From Didymodactylos carnosus (Eukaryota > Rotifera > Eurotatoria > Philodinida > Philodinidae), in contig CAJNOQ010000055.1 in assembly GCA_905250885.1 (NCBI GenBank), positions 23,759 to 87,758 of the forward strand: a stretch of DNA of 64,000 nt, in the 5' to 3' direction. The notes under the pieces were generated by a model. The model was not told where the DNA came from and ran no database searches. It saw only the letters and a list, made by a program, of their open reading frames with translations. A program made the position numbers and the translations under genes. Of the stretch, positions 35,880-47,142 are shown piece after piece (position 1 is the first letter of the stretch; each line of letters starts with the position of its first letter).

Positions 35880-36491
35880 ATGAATCTTGTTCACATTCAA
35901 GTAACTCCGTTAGTGAATGATGTACTTAAGGATGCTCTATCATATTCAACTCCGAATTCAAATGATCATAAACAAATAGAAAATGCACTGAATATAATTA
36001 GTGCTAAAGAAAAACAACCTGTGTATATTGCAGGTGATATCGTCTATTTGGCCTATCGTATTAAAACTGAACATGATGATAGTAATGATCGTAAATATTA
36101 TTTTCATGAGTTATTAAATGGCTGTGATTTATTTGTGCCTGAATATATTGCACCTGAACGTAATAAAGAATTAGATGAACGTATTGAAAAATTGAAAGCT
36201 GAACAATCGAATCTTGAATATCGAGAGATGACCAAAAATGTTGATTTAACTTTCACTGCTCAACAATATCATAAACAGAATAGCATACTGCCAGAAATGC
36301 GTTCAATAAAAGGACAATTAATAACGATATTTAATGTTTTTCTAACAATTGGTGGTGCATTTGCGTTTGGCTATTATTCAATTGGACATACCCAACAAAT
36401 CACCAGAATATTCTTTGGACTATTTTGTGCTTTTATTGTAGCAATTGCTGATTTTTACTTTTTATTTAAGAGATTGAGTCAACTAGATTAA
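35880..36491 (+). CDS. TMEM199: V-ATPase assembly factor TMEM199/VMA12
   Basis: ER-resident factor needed to assemble the V0 sector of the vacuolar H+-ATPase, acting with CCDC115/Vma22 and VMA21. 203 residues, one exon. The cytosolic N-terminal region contains YYFHELLNGCDLFVPEYI (human LYLHELLEGSEIYLPEVV), APERNKELDERIEKLKAEQ (human PPRNPELVARLEKIKIQLA) and EYREMTKNVD (human EYKRITRNVT). Two membrane spans follow at about residues 147-167 and 175-196, as in the family (human 208 residues). The gene starts 14 nt after the PIGY stop, with no AG acceptor in the gap. This suggests a shared transcript. Confidence 0.93.
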   Translation: MNLVHIQVTPLVNDVLKDALSYSTPNSNDHKQIENALNIISAKEKQPVYIAGDIVYLAYRIKTEHDDSNDRKYYFHELLNGCDLFVPEYIAPERNKELDERIEKLKAEQSNLEYREMTKNVDLTFTAQQYHKQNSILPEMRSIKGQLITIFNVFLTIGGAFAFGYYSIGHTQQITRIFFGLFCAFIVAIADFYFLFKRLSQLD

Positions 36492-36803
36492 CAATATTTC
36501 AGTTTTTATACCGGCTATTCCACGATTAGCAATGTCTTATTTTCCTTTGATCAGTTTTGATCAATAATTTAGTAAACTTGAGTGCAATAAAAAAGGATAT
36601 ACTCAAATACCTTGAGATCTTATTTGTCTTTTAAATATGAAAATATGTTATTCGCTAACAAAATAATTAAAGTGTTTCAACTTGATTTTATGTCCTATAC
36701 CTATTATTAGAAATGTCATTAGGTTCTTTTGAAGTTTTATTAGGTTGTTTACAGCTTTAACGGTATTCAATATATTACCATTCTTCTGAAGCTATCTAAC
36801 TGA

Positions 36804-36956
36804 CTAAAAAGCATAATCCTCTTGTTCTAATGCTTGGTGTATTTCATTTCCACTTAATTCTTTATCTGTATATTTTATGAATGGTTCTTTATCATTGTCG
36901 AGAATTTTCCAAATGAATTCCAAATTCTTTGTATATAAACTTTTATTTGTTTCAAC
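36804..36956 (-). pseudogene. Orphan coding-like exon or gene remnant
   Basis: A 51-codon minus-strand frame ending in TAG reads, in part, LYTKNLEFIWKILDND, KEPFIKYTDKELSGNEI and HQALEQEDYAF. Residue use is protein-like and unlike the surrounding AT noise. The frame has no ATG and meets a TAA just upstream (36960 region). A weak acceptor (AAATAAAAG) lies near its 5' end. No partner exon was found upstream, and the family is not recognised. It could be a terminal exon of an unmodelled gene or a pseudogene fragment. Confidence 0.35.
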
Positions 36957-38037
36957 GTTTTAAACTATTATTTTAAAAAATTGGTTAGAAGGAGAGTTTT
37001 TTTGATCATGTGGATGATTTTGACATCAGCCAAGTTTTTGTCAATATTTTATGAATAAAATATTGACACTTGTATCTGTTAATTGACTTATTCTAGATAT
37101 GTTTACGATTAATAATGATGGATCTTTTTTACGATATGAGTAGATCTTTTTCTGTTTTTGTTGGTACACGTCAGTCTTACAGGCAAAGATTGATGTGTTG
37201 TTTAGAAATTAAAGACGAAAAACATCAGATAACATCCTCTTTTCTATGTCCTTTTTAGATTATATAAGCGTTTGTCGTGTGTCTAAATATTTTTGTAGTT
37301 TGTGTTTGTACCGCTCAATCATCCATAATGACTGATCATGAGACAAATTAAAATAAAGAAATGTTTTGTATAAATTGTGTAAAATTATGTTTATTGTCGT
37401 ACACGATTGTTGTAAAAAGCCATACACGATTGTAAACGATCGTAAAAGTTTTCTTTACGGTCGTTTTTATTGTCCTGAATAAAAAGAGTTAACCGAATGA
37501 AAATATTATTTTTTGTTTACGATGCAGTACTCTATTCAGTATATAATTTTTTAGAACACAGTTTGTAAAATCTTAACTTTTAAGATCAGAACATGAACCA
37601 ATTCTATATATATTGTATGCATCTAGTGGGGGTGAATATTAGCATTTCAATTTTAACACATTCTCTAGTGACATCTGTGCTAATTTTAAACATTTTAACC
37701 TGTTGATATATAACACTAACCGATGGTTATCCATCAACAAGTATCGAAAAATGGATTTATCAATTTTGTTCTTCTAAATTTATGAGAAAGTTGATATAAA
37801 ACTTTCCAGCATACTTCTAATTTTTTATTAGCGATAGCATACACCAATATGATACGAGTCAAATCTCATTGCTACTGCTTTATATTGTATATGCGGTTTA
37901 TCTATTTGCTGTAAGCTTGTGAATAGATAGTGACTATCATTTTAGCGTCTTGTTCAAATAAACAACCTAGTTGGTGCAGCTTCGTTATGTTTTCGCGTAT
38001 TTTTCTTGTAGATGTGTATTTTTGCCTGCTGGTAAAA
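36957..38037. other. Region upstream of the MYST gene
   Basis: 1.1 kb, AT-rich. A small repeat, CACGATTGT, occurs near 37400-37430. No gene was recognised; it should include the promoter of the acetyltransferase gene. Confidence 0.45.
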
Positions 38038-40171
38038 ATGACCAGTGAACAGGTAAAAAAATGCTGCCATTCTTGTTGTTTAACCAGTAGTGTGTTTACT
38101 TATTTTCTTTTCTAAAGGTGAACGATGACAATAAAGTAATTGTGTCAAGTAATACTAAATCGATCAAACTTCCTTGGATTCAACTTGGCAAATATGAATT
38201 TGAAACATTATGTAAATCATCTTGTTGTAAAGAATTGTTACAAGCAGATAAAATTTACATATGTGAATTTTGTTTGAAATGGTCTTTGTCATTTACATGT
38301 TGGCGTAGACATAGGGTAAATTTTAATTATGAGTACTTCTATTCTTGGAGTATTATACTTTTATATTTTCATTCTAGTCAAAATGTACTCAGGATCGGCC
38401 ACCTGGACGTTTGATCTATAGTCAGAGTGATGTGAATGTATATGAAGTTGAAGGCTGGAAATATCAGGTGAGTAGGGTTTTCTGAGTTATTATCCTTACT
38501 CTTCATTTTCTTTCTTTATAGACATACTGCGAAGATTTATGCTTGATGGCAACATTTTTTATTGATAGTAAGAAATTATTGAAAGGTTTATGTTTTCTTA
38601 TCAAACTGTTATTTGTTTTAGGTAAAGTTGAAACAAAAAACGTTCATCGATTTATTTTCTATGTATTGACAGTGAAAGAAAATGATGGGTACCATTTTTC
38701 ATCCTATTTTTCAAAAATACATTTACAAGAACGACTTAATTTATCATGTCTACTAGTATTACCACCTTACAGACGGCGAGGTTTTGGAAGTTTACTTATT
38801 AGTATCAGTAAGTGGGATAAAAGAGAGAATTGTTACATTTATGTCCTTGTATATTCACTAATCAATGGTGTGCTTGTTTTTGTAACTTAAACGAAAGAAT
38901 ATGTAGATTTTGGCATCGAATAAAGTTATTTTTCTTTTCTAGGTTATGGATTGAGTAAACTGGTAAAACATTATAGTGGAACACCAGAAAGACCGTTGTC
39001 ATCCCAAGGATTACTTTGTTATAGAAAATTTTGGAAAGCTAAAATTTTTCAGTATCTTCTATCCAAAACAAATTCAAATGATATTGTAATAAATGGTAAG
39101 CTGATATAAATTGTTCATTCACCTTTTCTGTTTGTTTTCGATGATCATCATCAGTGATCCCAATCAGGGTGGAGGGGGCAGGGAGGATTCTAGCTCCTCC
39201 CTGGAATTTGACTTTTTGTAAAAACTTTTGCTTTTACTTTCCATCGCGGAAAATGTAGCAGTGGTTTATTTGCTATTTTATCGCCTTGAGTTGAGGAGCA
39301 GAAATAAGAGTTTAAATTTGAAGACTTGAACGACTGTAACACCCTTAATTCATTTTAACATGTTAAAACTGCAATTAAAAATAGAGTGAAAATGAGAGTT
39401 CAAAATTATAAAAGTTCGATCCATTTATGCAGCCGTTATCAAATAAAACTATCATTTACAGGACATCACATTAAAGCGAAGACAGAAATATAGTTGTAGC
39501 AAGACAACGAAATATCACGTTGGATGAACTTGAAAATGATAGAAAAAACGATCATGACGAAGATTAAAAACGACTACTGTTGTACTTTATTCCTTAATAA
39601 ATGGAACGAAAAGTGAAGCAACCCCAGGTTGAACACAGATAATAAGTTAGTTGCCCCATCACTTTTCGCAAGCTCTTTTTATAAGCTTTCCGCGACAGTT
39701 ATAACCCCCCTTGGCTAAAAAAAATCAGGACCCATGGTCATCATGGATTTCTTTCAGGTTTATGACTGGATTTACTAAACTTAAGTGTTAACAATATATA
39801 TTATTTTTCAGACATTAGCCAAGAGACATCAATTGCAACTAACGATATTATAGAAACCTTAGCGTCATTAAATATGATTAAAATGCTTGAAAAGGATCGA
39901 TTGATAATTATTCGTCCGCAAGTAGGCATAAGTAGATTTCTTTATGGCTAAACTTCTCTATTTTTTGTGAATTTAGGACCTGTTTGATGAATACATAAAT
40001 CAAATAGCCAATTCTTCATTAATGCAAATTCAATATGATCAAAAATATTTGAGATTGAAACAACCATCGACATCATATCCACTATCGGTTTCAAATCGAC
40101 AAACACTAATAACCGATGATTCAACGTTGTCTTTCTTAATGTACACAACGTCAGATAAAGATTCATCGTGA
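38038..40171 (+). CDS. MYST-family histone acetyltransferase, short form
   Basis: Acetyl-CoA-dependent protein (histone) lysine acetyltransferase, nuclear. Eight exons in phase, about 330 residues: 38038-38052, 38118-38315, 38378-38467, 38522-38567, 38622-38807, 38943-39095, 39812-39921 and 39977-40171. A C2HC zinc finger (Cys54, Cys57, His70, Cys74; KIYICEFCLKW) is followed by RPPGRLIYSQSD and YCEDLCLMATFFIDS. Lys118 matches the autoacetylated lysine position. YHFSSYFSKIHLQERLNLSC supplies the catalytic-region Cys159. RRRGFGSLL is the acetyl-CoA loop, and Glu194 in GTPERPLSSQGLL is the catalytic glutamate. A winged-helix-like C-terminus ends at TGA. No chromodomain, PHD or Tudor-knot was found upstream, so it is shorter than KAT8 (458) or KAT5. 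The subfamily is unclear; KAT8-like is the best guess. The 716-nt intron 6 contains a decayed repeat. Confidence 0.92.
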
Positions 40172-40808
40172 TACGGTTTATTGAGTCCAATCTATGTCAT
40201 AATAGCGTTAGTTGTGGTTATTCAGAAGTTGCACAAAAATTGAAATAGTTGATATAGTTTGGTCATTTACGATATTCTCTCATCTCCTGCATATAGACTA
40301 GGAATAATGGATTTGCTTTTGCGGTTTACTGTTCACCATTGTTCAGTTTAAGTTCACGCATCAGAATGTCCATTCGTACGAAACTAATTTTGTATTTTTC
40401 GATGGTTAGAAATACTATAATGACATTTATTTCATTTGTATTTGGGAAGGAAGAATAAAGCTTATGTCAAATACCATTGTTTTTTCTATTTTTTTTCATT
40501 TTATTGCATTTACAGTGTACAGACAGACTAATAAAGATTAAATTCTGTTTATGTAATTTTTTTATTTTGATTTCTCGTTTGTAAATAGTAACAAGTCAGA
40601 TATTTTTGTGAAAGACAGTTGGAATTTGTTTTCGCTTTGATTAAACACTATATACATGTAATTGTTCTTTCTTTGTTGAGAAAGCAGATCTGCAACAAGT
40701 ATTTGTGAAGTTGTTGTTGCAATTGATCGTCTGATGTTTTTTTTCTAGAGTTAGATAACTTATTTCTTGTGTACATAATATTTTAACTTATCAGTACGAA
40801 AAGACAAA

Positions 40809-41601
40809 ATGGTATGTATAAATTTCCTCATTGGTGCATTTTAATGTATTCATTTTTCTTTTCTTTATTTAAGTTGGTACTCGTACTTGGTGATCTTCAC
40901 ATTCCATATCGTTGTAGTGGTTTACCATCTGCATTTCTGAAATTATTAACACCTGGACGAATACAACACATATTATGTACGGGAAATTTGTGTACAAAAG
41001 AAACATTGGATTATTTGAAAACATTAACAGCTGACGTACACATTGTAAAGGGTGATTTTGATGAGGTTTGTTGTTATATAATATTAAGGGACCATATCTT
41101 GCTTGATTGTAATTCATTCAATTTAGAATCCAAATTTTGTTGATCAAAAAGTTGTCACTGTTGGACAGTTTCGCATTGGATTATGTCATGGACATCAAAT
41201 TATACCGGTTAGTTTAAACATGTTCAGGTTGTAGAACGAAAATATCTAAATTGTCCAATTTATTCTTAGTGGGGTGATATTGAAAGTTTAAGTATGTTAC
41301 AACGACAACTGGATGTTGATATTTTGATAACTGGTCATACACATAAATTTGAAGCATTTGAACGTGATGGAAAATTTTATATTAATCCTGGTTCGGCTAC
41401 GGGATCATTTAATGCATTAAATAGGTAATATTTATTAAATATATATAACTGAGTCTATACTATTATTCTCTCTTTTTATTCAGTTCAACGATTCCTTCAT
41501 TTGTGTTGATGGATATTCAACAAGCATCATTATCTCTCTATGTTTATCGTGTGATTGACGAAAAATGTACGGTTGAACGTCTAGAATGGCGTAAAAGTTA
41601 A
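40809..41601 (+). CDS. VPS29: Retromer subunit VPS29
   Basis: Metallophosphoesterase-fold scaffold of the retromer coat, which binds VPS35 and recycles cargo from endosomes. Five coding exons: 40809-40811 (only the ATG), 40874-41065, 41127-41207, 41270-41424 and 41484-41601, giving 182 residues, equal to human VPS29. Conserved blocks: [14 protein letters not shown] (Asp8, His10), [49 protein letters not shown] (His115, His117) and [14 protein letters not shown]. The start codon is separated from the rest by a 62-nt intron, as in some animal VPS29 genes where the first exon ends at ATG. It follows the MYST gene by about 640 nt on the same strand. Confidence 0.97.
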
Positions 41602-43467
41602 AATGACTTGATCACTAATTGTTATATTGTAGTTTGTTTTCGTATGAGTTGTGATGTGAATAAATGATTCTATTTTGTTTCCGTTTTTCTAAATTATGTC
41701 TTAAAACATTTTTATTATTTCCATTTCTAATATGTAAAAGCAATCACTCACCTTCCTTTTGGTAACTTAAATGCATTTAATTACTAGTCGATCTGTATCT
41801 TGTTTTTAGTATGTTGCTTTGAACAGCGACAGACATGTGTGATTATGGTTATATACTAAGAACTAACATCATTATCGATTCTTTTTCTTGTTTGTTGTTT
41901 CTTTCTTTTACAGTAACAAAGTTCTTTTTCTATTGATATTGCTAGAAAACAAGTGCAATAAAAATATTATATTTTAAAAAACAGCGGCGCAACCATGATT
42001 TTTTGGGTTTGTTGATGATCTCCCAGAGAGCTAAAAAAAATTGTTGGATCTAAGCTGACGACAAGTTCCCTGTTGAGGCTTAAGTTTTTTTGTCAATGCC
42101 AATGTCACGGTCATATCCTTTTCATGATCAACTTTACTAATGAGCAACATGAGTCATAGGGAACAAAAAGATCGTTTCGAAAAATAAGGTTTTCCTTAAC
42201 GAAGTAAAATTGAACTGCTCATTATGCAGAAGAGTTAAAGGTCAGAATGTTTATGCGATATTAGTAGATGACTAGAGTAGTCATGAAAAAATGTTCAGTC
42301 CTTATCTGATTGTTTTTACCGAGACACAAAACCTTCAGTGTTACTGAGACTTCTATAAGCAAACCAAAAAGTAATACACAACTTTTGAAAGAAATCGTAT
42401 GGGCACAAATCCTTTTAAGCTTTTACCAAAAACAATATTCTCTGTCGACATACCTAATATCATCGAAGACGGAGGTAGACACATGGGAATATTCCCTCGG
42501 TAATGATCTGACAATATAGACTACTTATTTGTCTTCAAAATAAAAAAAATTCAGCCTGAAAGGATGAACTTTGAGTAAACTACACTTCTTTTATCGAAGA
42601 TCACAACTTACCAGTAAAATATCCGCATTTTTACGGAATATGGAAAAAATAACAATATTTTTTATTTTTTTAATCATTTTGATACTTGGCACAAGTTATC
42701 ATGTCATTTTTCACCTTCAAATTTCGCAATAAAATATCCAATACATTTTTTGTAGTGAATTAAACGTGAAATCTTTTGATTAAAAAATAAGCTTGATATC
42801 AAGCCTAGAAAACAGGAGAAAATTTGAAAATACTGAGACTGTAATTCTTTATGACACACCCATTATTATGTCAATCGAAATTTCTGTTTTGCTTTCACAT
42901 TAGCTCTTGTTCAATAGAAATTCTGGCTAGAATCAGATTGAAAAAAGGATTTTGGATCAAATAATCAAAAAAAAATTTCCATTGGATCAAGACTCAGATA
43001 GTCCCATGTTCTATCCTAGATAAGTCCATTCATTACTATTGCTGTGGTTATATGATTAAGTTTAGAGGAAGACAGAGTACAAACAATATTGAAACAATTA
43101 ACTAACGGACAATCTTCTTCGTTTCGTTTCTCTTTAAATTCATGATGTTTATTCGAATAAGACGATAAATCAATTGGTATTGAAAACGAAAGATGTCTGA
43201 AAAAATATCGCATATTTAAATTGTAGAAGATATCCATAATTAGACATTACATAACTGGTGATAGTGTTTATTTTAAAATTGTCTCATTTGTGTGAAAACT
43301 GTACAAGTACGTATTAGTGTTTCCTCCTTTGTATTGACCATCGACTTTGATCTGCTTTTTTCCATTGTTCTAGAGATAATGCTTTAAAAATGTGAAAAAT
43401 GTTGTTGTGAAATATCAAATACTAAGAAAAAGTTTGTGTTTGGCTTCGTTTATTCATATCGTAGTTA
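41602..43467. other. Gene-free region after VPS29
   Basis: 1.9 kb of AT-rich sequence. Short open frames are present (for example 42310-42519) but none shows a recognisable domain or splice-consistent partner. Confidence 0.45.
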
Positions 43468-43717
43468 ATGTCCGGTAATAACGAAACTTATTCTTGTCAT
43501 TATGAATGGATAAAACTTATGGATCAAAGTGTGTTAAAATACAACAACGAAAATCAAAGTAAAATCCAATAAAGGAGGCATAATTGAACGCTTAAAAGCA
43601 GAACCAGTTTTGAACGTTATATTTAAAAATTTTACGAAAGTACTAGTGAATAAGATTGATCAACTAACGATTGGGGAGAAAATCAATTGCCATGACGCAA
43701 TAATTGAAATAATCAAG
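43468..43717 (+). pseudogene. Unrecognised coding-like segment with a frameshift
   Basis: ATG at 43468 opens 34 codons (MSGNNETYSCHYEWIKLMDQ) to a TAA at 43570. The +1 frame then continues protein-like from about 43562 (SNKGGIIERLKAEPVLNV, later NKIDQLTIGEKINCHDAIIE) to AAG at 43717, followed by GTAAAC, a possible donor. Either a frameshifted remnant or two exon pieces. No family was recognised and no downstream exon was found. Confidence 0.3.
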
Positions 43718-44615
43718 GTAAACTTAATATCACGTTCGAATTAAAATTTTCTTTCCACTACGGTATGCACATTAACTGTGAATTATATTTTTCTGTAAAA
43801 TTGATGTCGAATCAGTATATACGGCTCATACTTGGAGTTTCAAGGATCAATAAAAGATTATCTCTTCTATCCATCCTATTTCTTGAACGAAAAAACCTTT
43901 TGATAGTTAACACAGATCGTAATACCATCAGTATTCTAAAACTCGAATACAGCTAAGTATTGATACAACGATAAATTGCCTGTTCGTTTAATACATTGAA
44001 AATATAACAGAAAACAGCTAAAACACAAAATAATGTGAACAAGAACAAAAAAACGTTCGACCGATTATGGCAGTACATTGGCGTTAAATTCGCTACAACC
44101 TTGGTCACCGGCAAGCACAAATGTGTAATGTTCTCATTTTATAAATAAAATTTCAGTAACATAGTGCTCATAATACACATATACTGAACAAAAAAACAGA
44201 ATATTTATCAAAACCTTACAAAAAATTTATACATCCTTGAGTATATATATATTTCTTCCTTTCAAAACAATACTGTTAAGAATGACCAGGTACGGATATA
44301 CAGACAAACTTGTTTGTCAATCAAATGATTACGATTCCAAGTGTGCTGCGAAATGAAATTACACTGAGTAAAATAGGAATGAAATAAAAACAACCGAGTA
44401 AAACACAATAGTTTTGACAAAGACTCTAAACGAAAAATGATAAAAATGACTAGGAACATTCTGCTGTTGTTCTTTTTCTGTTTTCATTGTTGTTTCTATT
44501 TATTAAAAAAACGATATCAAAACCAAAAGCAACTCATCAGAAAGATAGTCGTACATCAAAATCGTAGAAAATTGAAATATGGATTTTGAAGGTTTAAATT
44601 AATTGCAGTTTAGTA
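43718..44615. other. Region 3' of RRN3
   Basis: 0.9 kb; probably contains the 3' UTR of RRN3. No gene was recognised. Confidence 0.45.
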
Positions 44616-47142
44616 TCAAGAACCACTTCTAAAACCGGGAGACCGACCAAATGGAAGTATATGCTGTTGTTTATTATTATGTCCAATTGATGTGGTATCA
44701 AAATACCCATTATGATTAGTGCTGAATAAATTGGCACTACCACTCAACGGTGTTGTACTCATTGGCACCAGAAATTCATCTGTACCGAAATAATCCGTAA
44801 GATCTTCATTCTAAATACAAGAAAATCATTTAATTTGTTTTTATGAGACGATTAAGTACATACGTCGTTATCACTGGCTATAGACTCCGTTCCTTTATCG
44901 GCTATTTCATCACTATCATCCTTATAGTCGTTATACAATGGTTTAATAATATTTGACGATCGTTTCAAAAGGTATGGATCAAATGGAAAATACGTGTAAA
45001 GAATATTTGATGAATAAGTACAAGAATTATTATCTGATATTTCTGGTAAAGAATAACGATTATTTGTTTCAATAATTGAATAACAAAAAACAATTTGATA
45101 ATTTCTAAATAAAAATGAATACGTTAACTAGTGTGTTTACAATGAAATAATACATTCTAAATATTATTAGTTACCGAGCCAATTGAGCAAATCGATGTGC
45201 TATTGCTGGAAGACAATATTTGAGTGGATTTAACGAAGATGAAATAACACGACCTAGTCTCCATTGTCGAAGTGATTCAATACCTTAAAAAAAAGATAAT
45301 GATCAATAATATTAGATTGCTATCATCAAACGTACCATCTTGTAGTCGAACAATTTCTTGATGTCGATAAATAAATATGTATAAAACTGATTGACTAATT
45401 GCATAAAATGCCAGATGACGATTTGGATTAGATGTTCCGCTATTGCCTTCTGTTGCACTCACATAAGAATGAAGCCAATCAACCATAAGTTGTGTTATAT
45501 TCATTGCTGAGCTAAAATTATATCTATAAGCATTCATCAACACAAAATAAAAGAGAAATAATGTACTCACCGAATCGGTATATATTTTGCACGTGCAATT
45601 AAACTACATAAATAACAGACAGCTGCTTGTCGAAATGTCATCGATACGGATGGAGACACAAATATTTTCCAACAATAATTTATAAATTCATCGCTAAAAT
45701 CCTGTATAAAGAAAAAATTTTGAATTGGTAACTAAATCAAAAAAACTATACATACCGTATGATAACTACAGATATAAAATAGTAGAAATTGGACATGAGA
45801 GCAATCATGTGTAAGTAAAAGAACTTTTCCAAATATGGACAATAAATCTCGAAACAATGACTTAGCCTGTTCATAATCCAACGTTTCTAAACAAAAATAA
45901 AAAACGATACAGTAAAAAGTTCAAAGAAAAGAATTTTTATTACCATTGGTGAAACTCGTCTTCATAATATAATTGAACATGACCAACATTAAACAATCGA
46001 GTTTATCTCCCACATCATGTCTCATTCCATCATTGCCATTTGTGTCTAATTGTTCAAGACTAAATACGAGTTCTGTTTCAGCATTCGCTTTTTCTTCTCG
46101 AATAATGTCTTGTCGAGAAGCATGCACCTTAAAAAAGAAACGGAATAGTTGTTACAATTGTTATTTTTTTGACGTTATGTACTCACATCGAGACGAAGTA
46201 ATTTTGTGATGATTATTTCAAGAAATCGTTGACGTTGAATGGGAAAATAACTAAGAGTTTTTAATAAATTTTTTACATAAGCTAATTGAACTGATATATC
46301 TTTGGTCATAAATGGAAAATGTTGTTCAGCAATCGGACATAGCAATGTTGAAGCTCTAAAATGACGATAAAATGTTTTAATATAAAAATTCATGCAGAAT
46401 TCAGGAGTGTTATCGATAAATGCTACATTTTAGATAATATTTACTTACAGTGGCACAATTTGCACTAACTGTCTCAAAGTATCATGAGCAAAATCATACA
46501 ACGGAAAACAATTCTGATTGTATTGCTCGCCCATTGCCGAATCTAAAACGTATATCATGTCATTTAACAATGATAGATATCAATAAAAGAATTTTTCAAT
46601 ACATACCAGGTACAGCAAATAGTGTAAATAGAAAACTAAGATAACGTTGTGCATGTTTTGTATTACATGATATCAAATTCGTAAGAAACGCACCAAATGA
46701 ATCTAGAACAGACTTCGGTTGTTTTGACCAATTTATCTGTAACTAATAAAACATAAAACAAAAATGAATTTGGATCGATAATAGAGCTTTATTGATTACA
46801 ATACTTGTAGAAAATCAAGAAATTGTTCATGAGCATTTTCGAATAGATCAACATTATCACGAAGTTCATCTAACAGGTGAATTAATGCTTCGGACTATAG
46901 AAAGGAAAAAATAGAATAACATTATATTTCTTTTCATTTTTCATGATGATAGTCTATTCTTAGTTACATTTGACTGATTTTCTTTTATATTGTTTGTAAA
47001 GGTGTTATATAAGTATTTCTGTCCCTGGAAAATAAAAATAAATAATTTAGAGATTCAATTTGAAATTCAACGTTCTTTAGCTTACTCGATTACACTGATC
47101 AAGTGCTTCTTTCACTTGATCAAATACTACGAATTCTAACAT
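44616..47142 (-). CDS. RRN3: RNA polymerase I initiation factor RRN3 (TIF-IA)
   Basis: Factor that bridges RNA polymerase I to the promoter-bound selectivity factor to start rRNA synthesis. Thirteen exons in phase, about 589 residues (human 651): 47142-47086, 47024-46968, 46894-46805, 46742-46607, 46542-46449, 46355-46187, 46127-45944, 45886-45756, 45701-45571, 45511-45336, 45283-45175, 45104-44864 and 44810-44616. HEAT-repeat-type helices match the family: YFPIQRQRFLEIIITKLLRL (human YFPTLRHEILELIIEKLLKL), CSHVQFLLFYICS, FRQAAVCYLCSLIARAKYIP (human IRQAAGNYIGSFLARAKFIP), SLNPLKYCLPAIAHRFAQL and YFPFDPYLLKRS (human FFPFDPCVLKRS). The C-terminal tail ends SPGFRSGS. For exon 10 the acceptor ATTTTAG at 45512-45513 was chosen over one 12 nt upstream because it gives an ungapped family match. 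A TGA lies in frame just upstream of the ATG, fixing the start. Confidence 0.96.

Noticed and set aside
39150-39720. Possible inserted transposon in MYST intron 6
   Set aside because: A GGAGGGGGCAGGGAGG patch and a loose CGAAAAGTGA/TCACTTTTCG inverted pair are present, but I could not define ends or a duplication.
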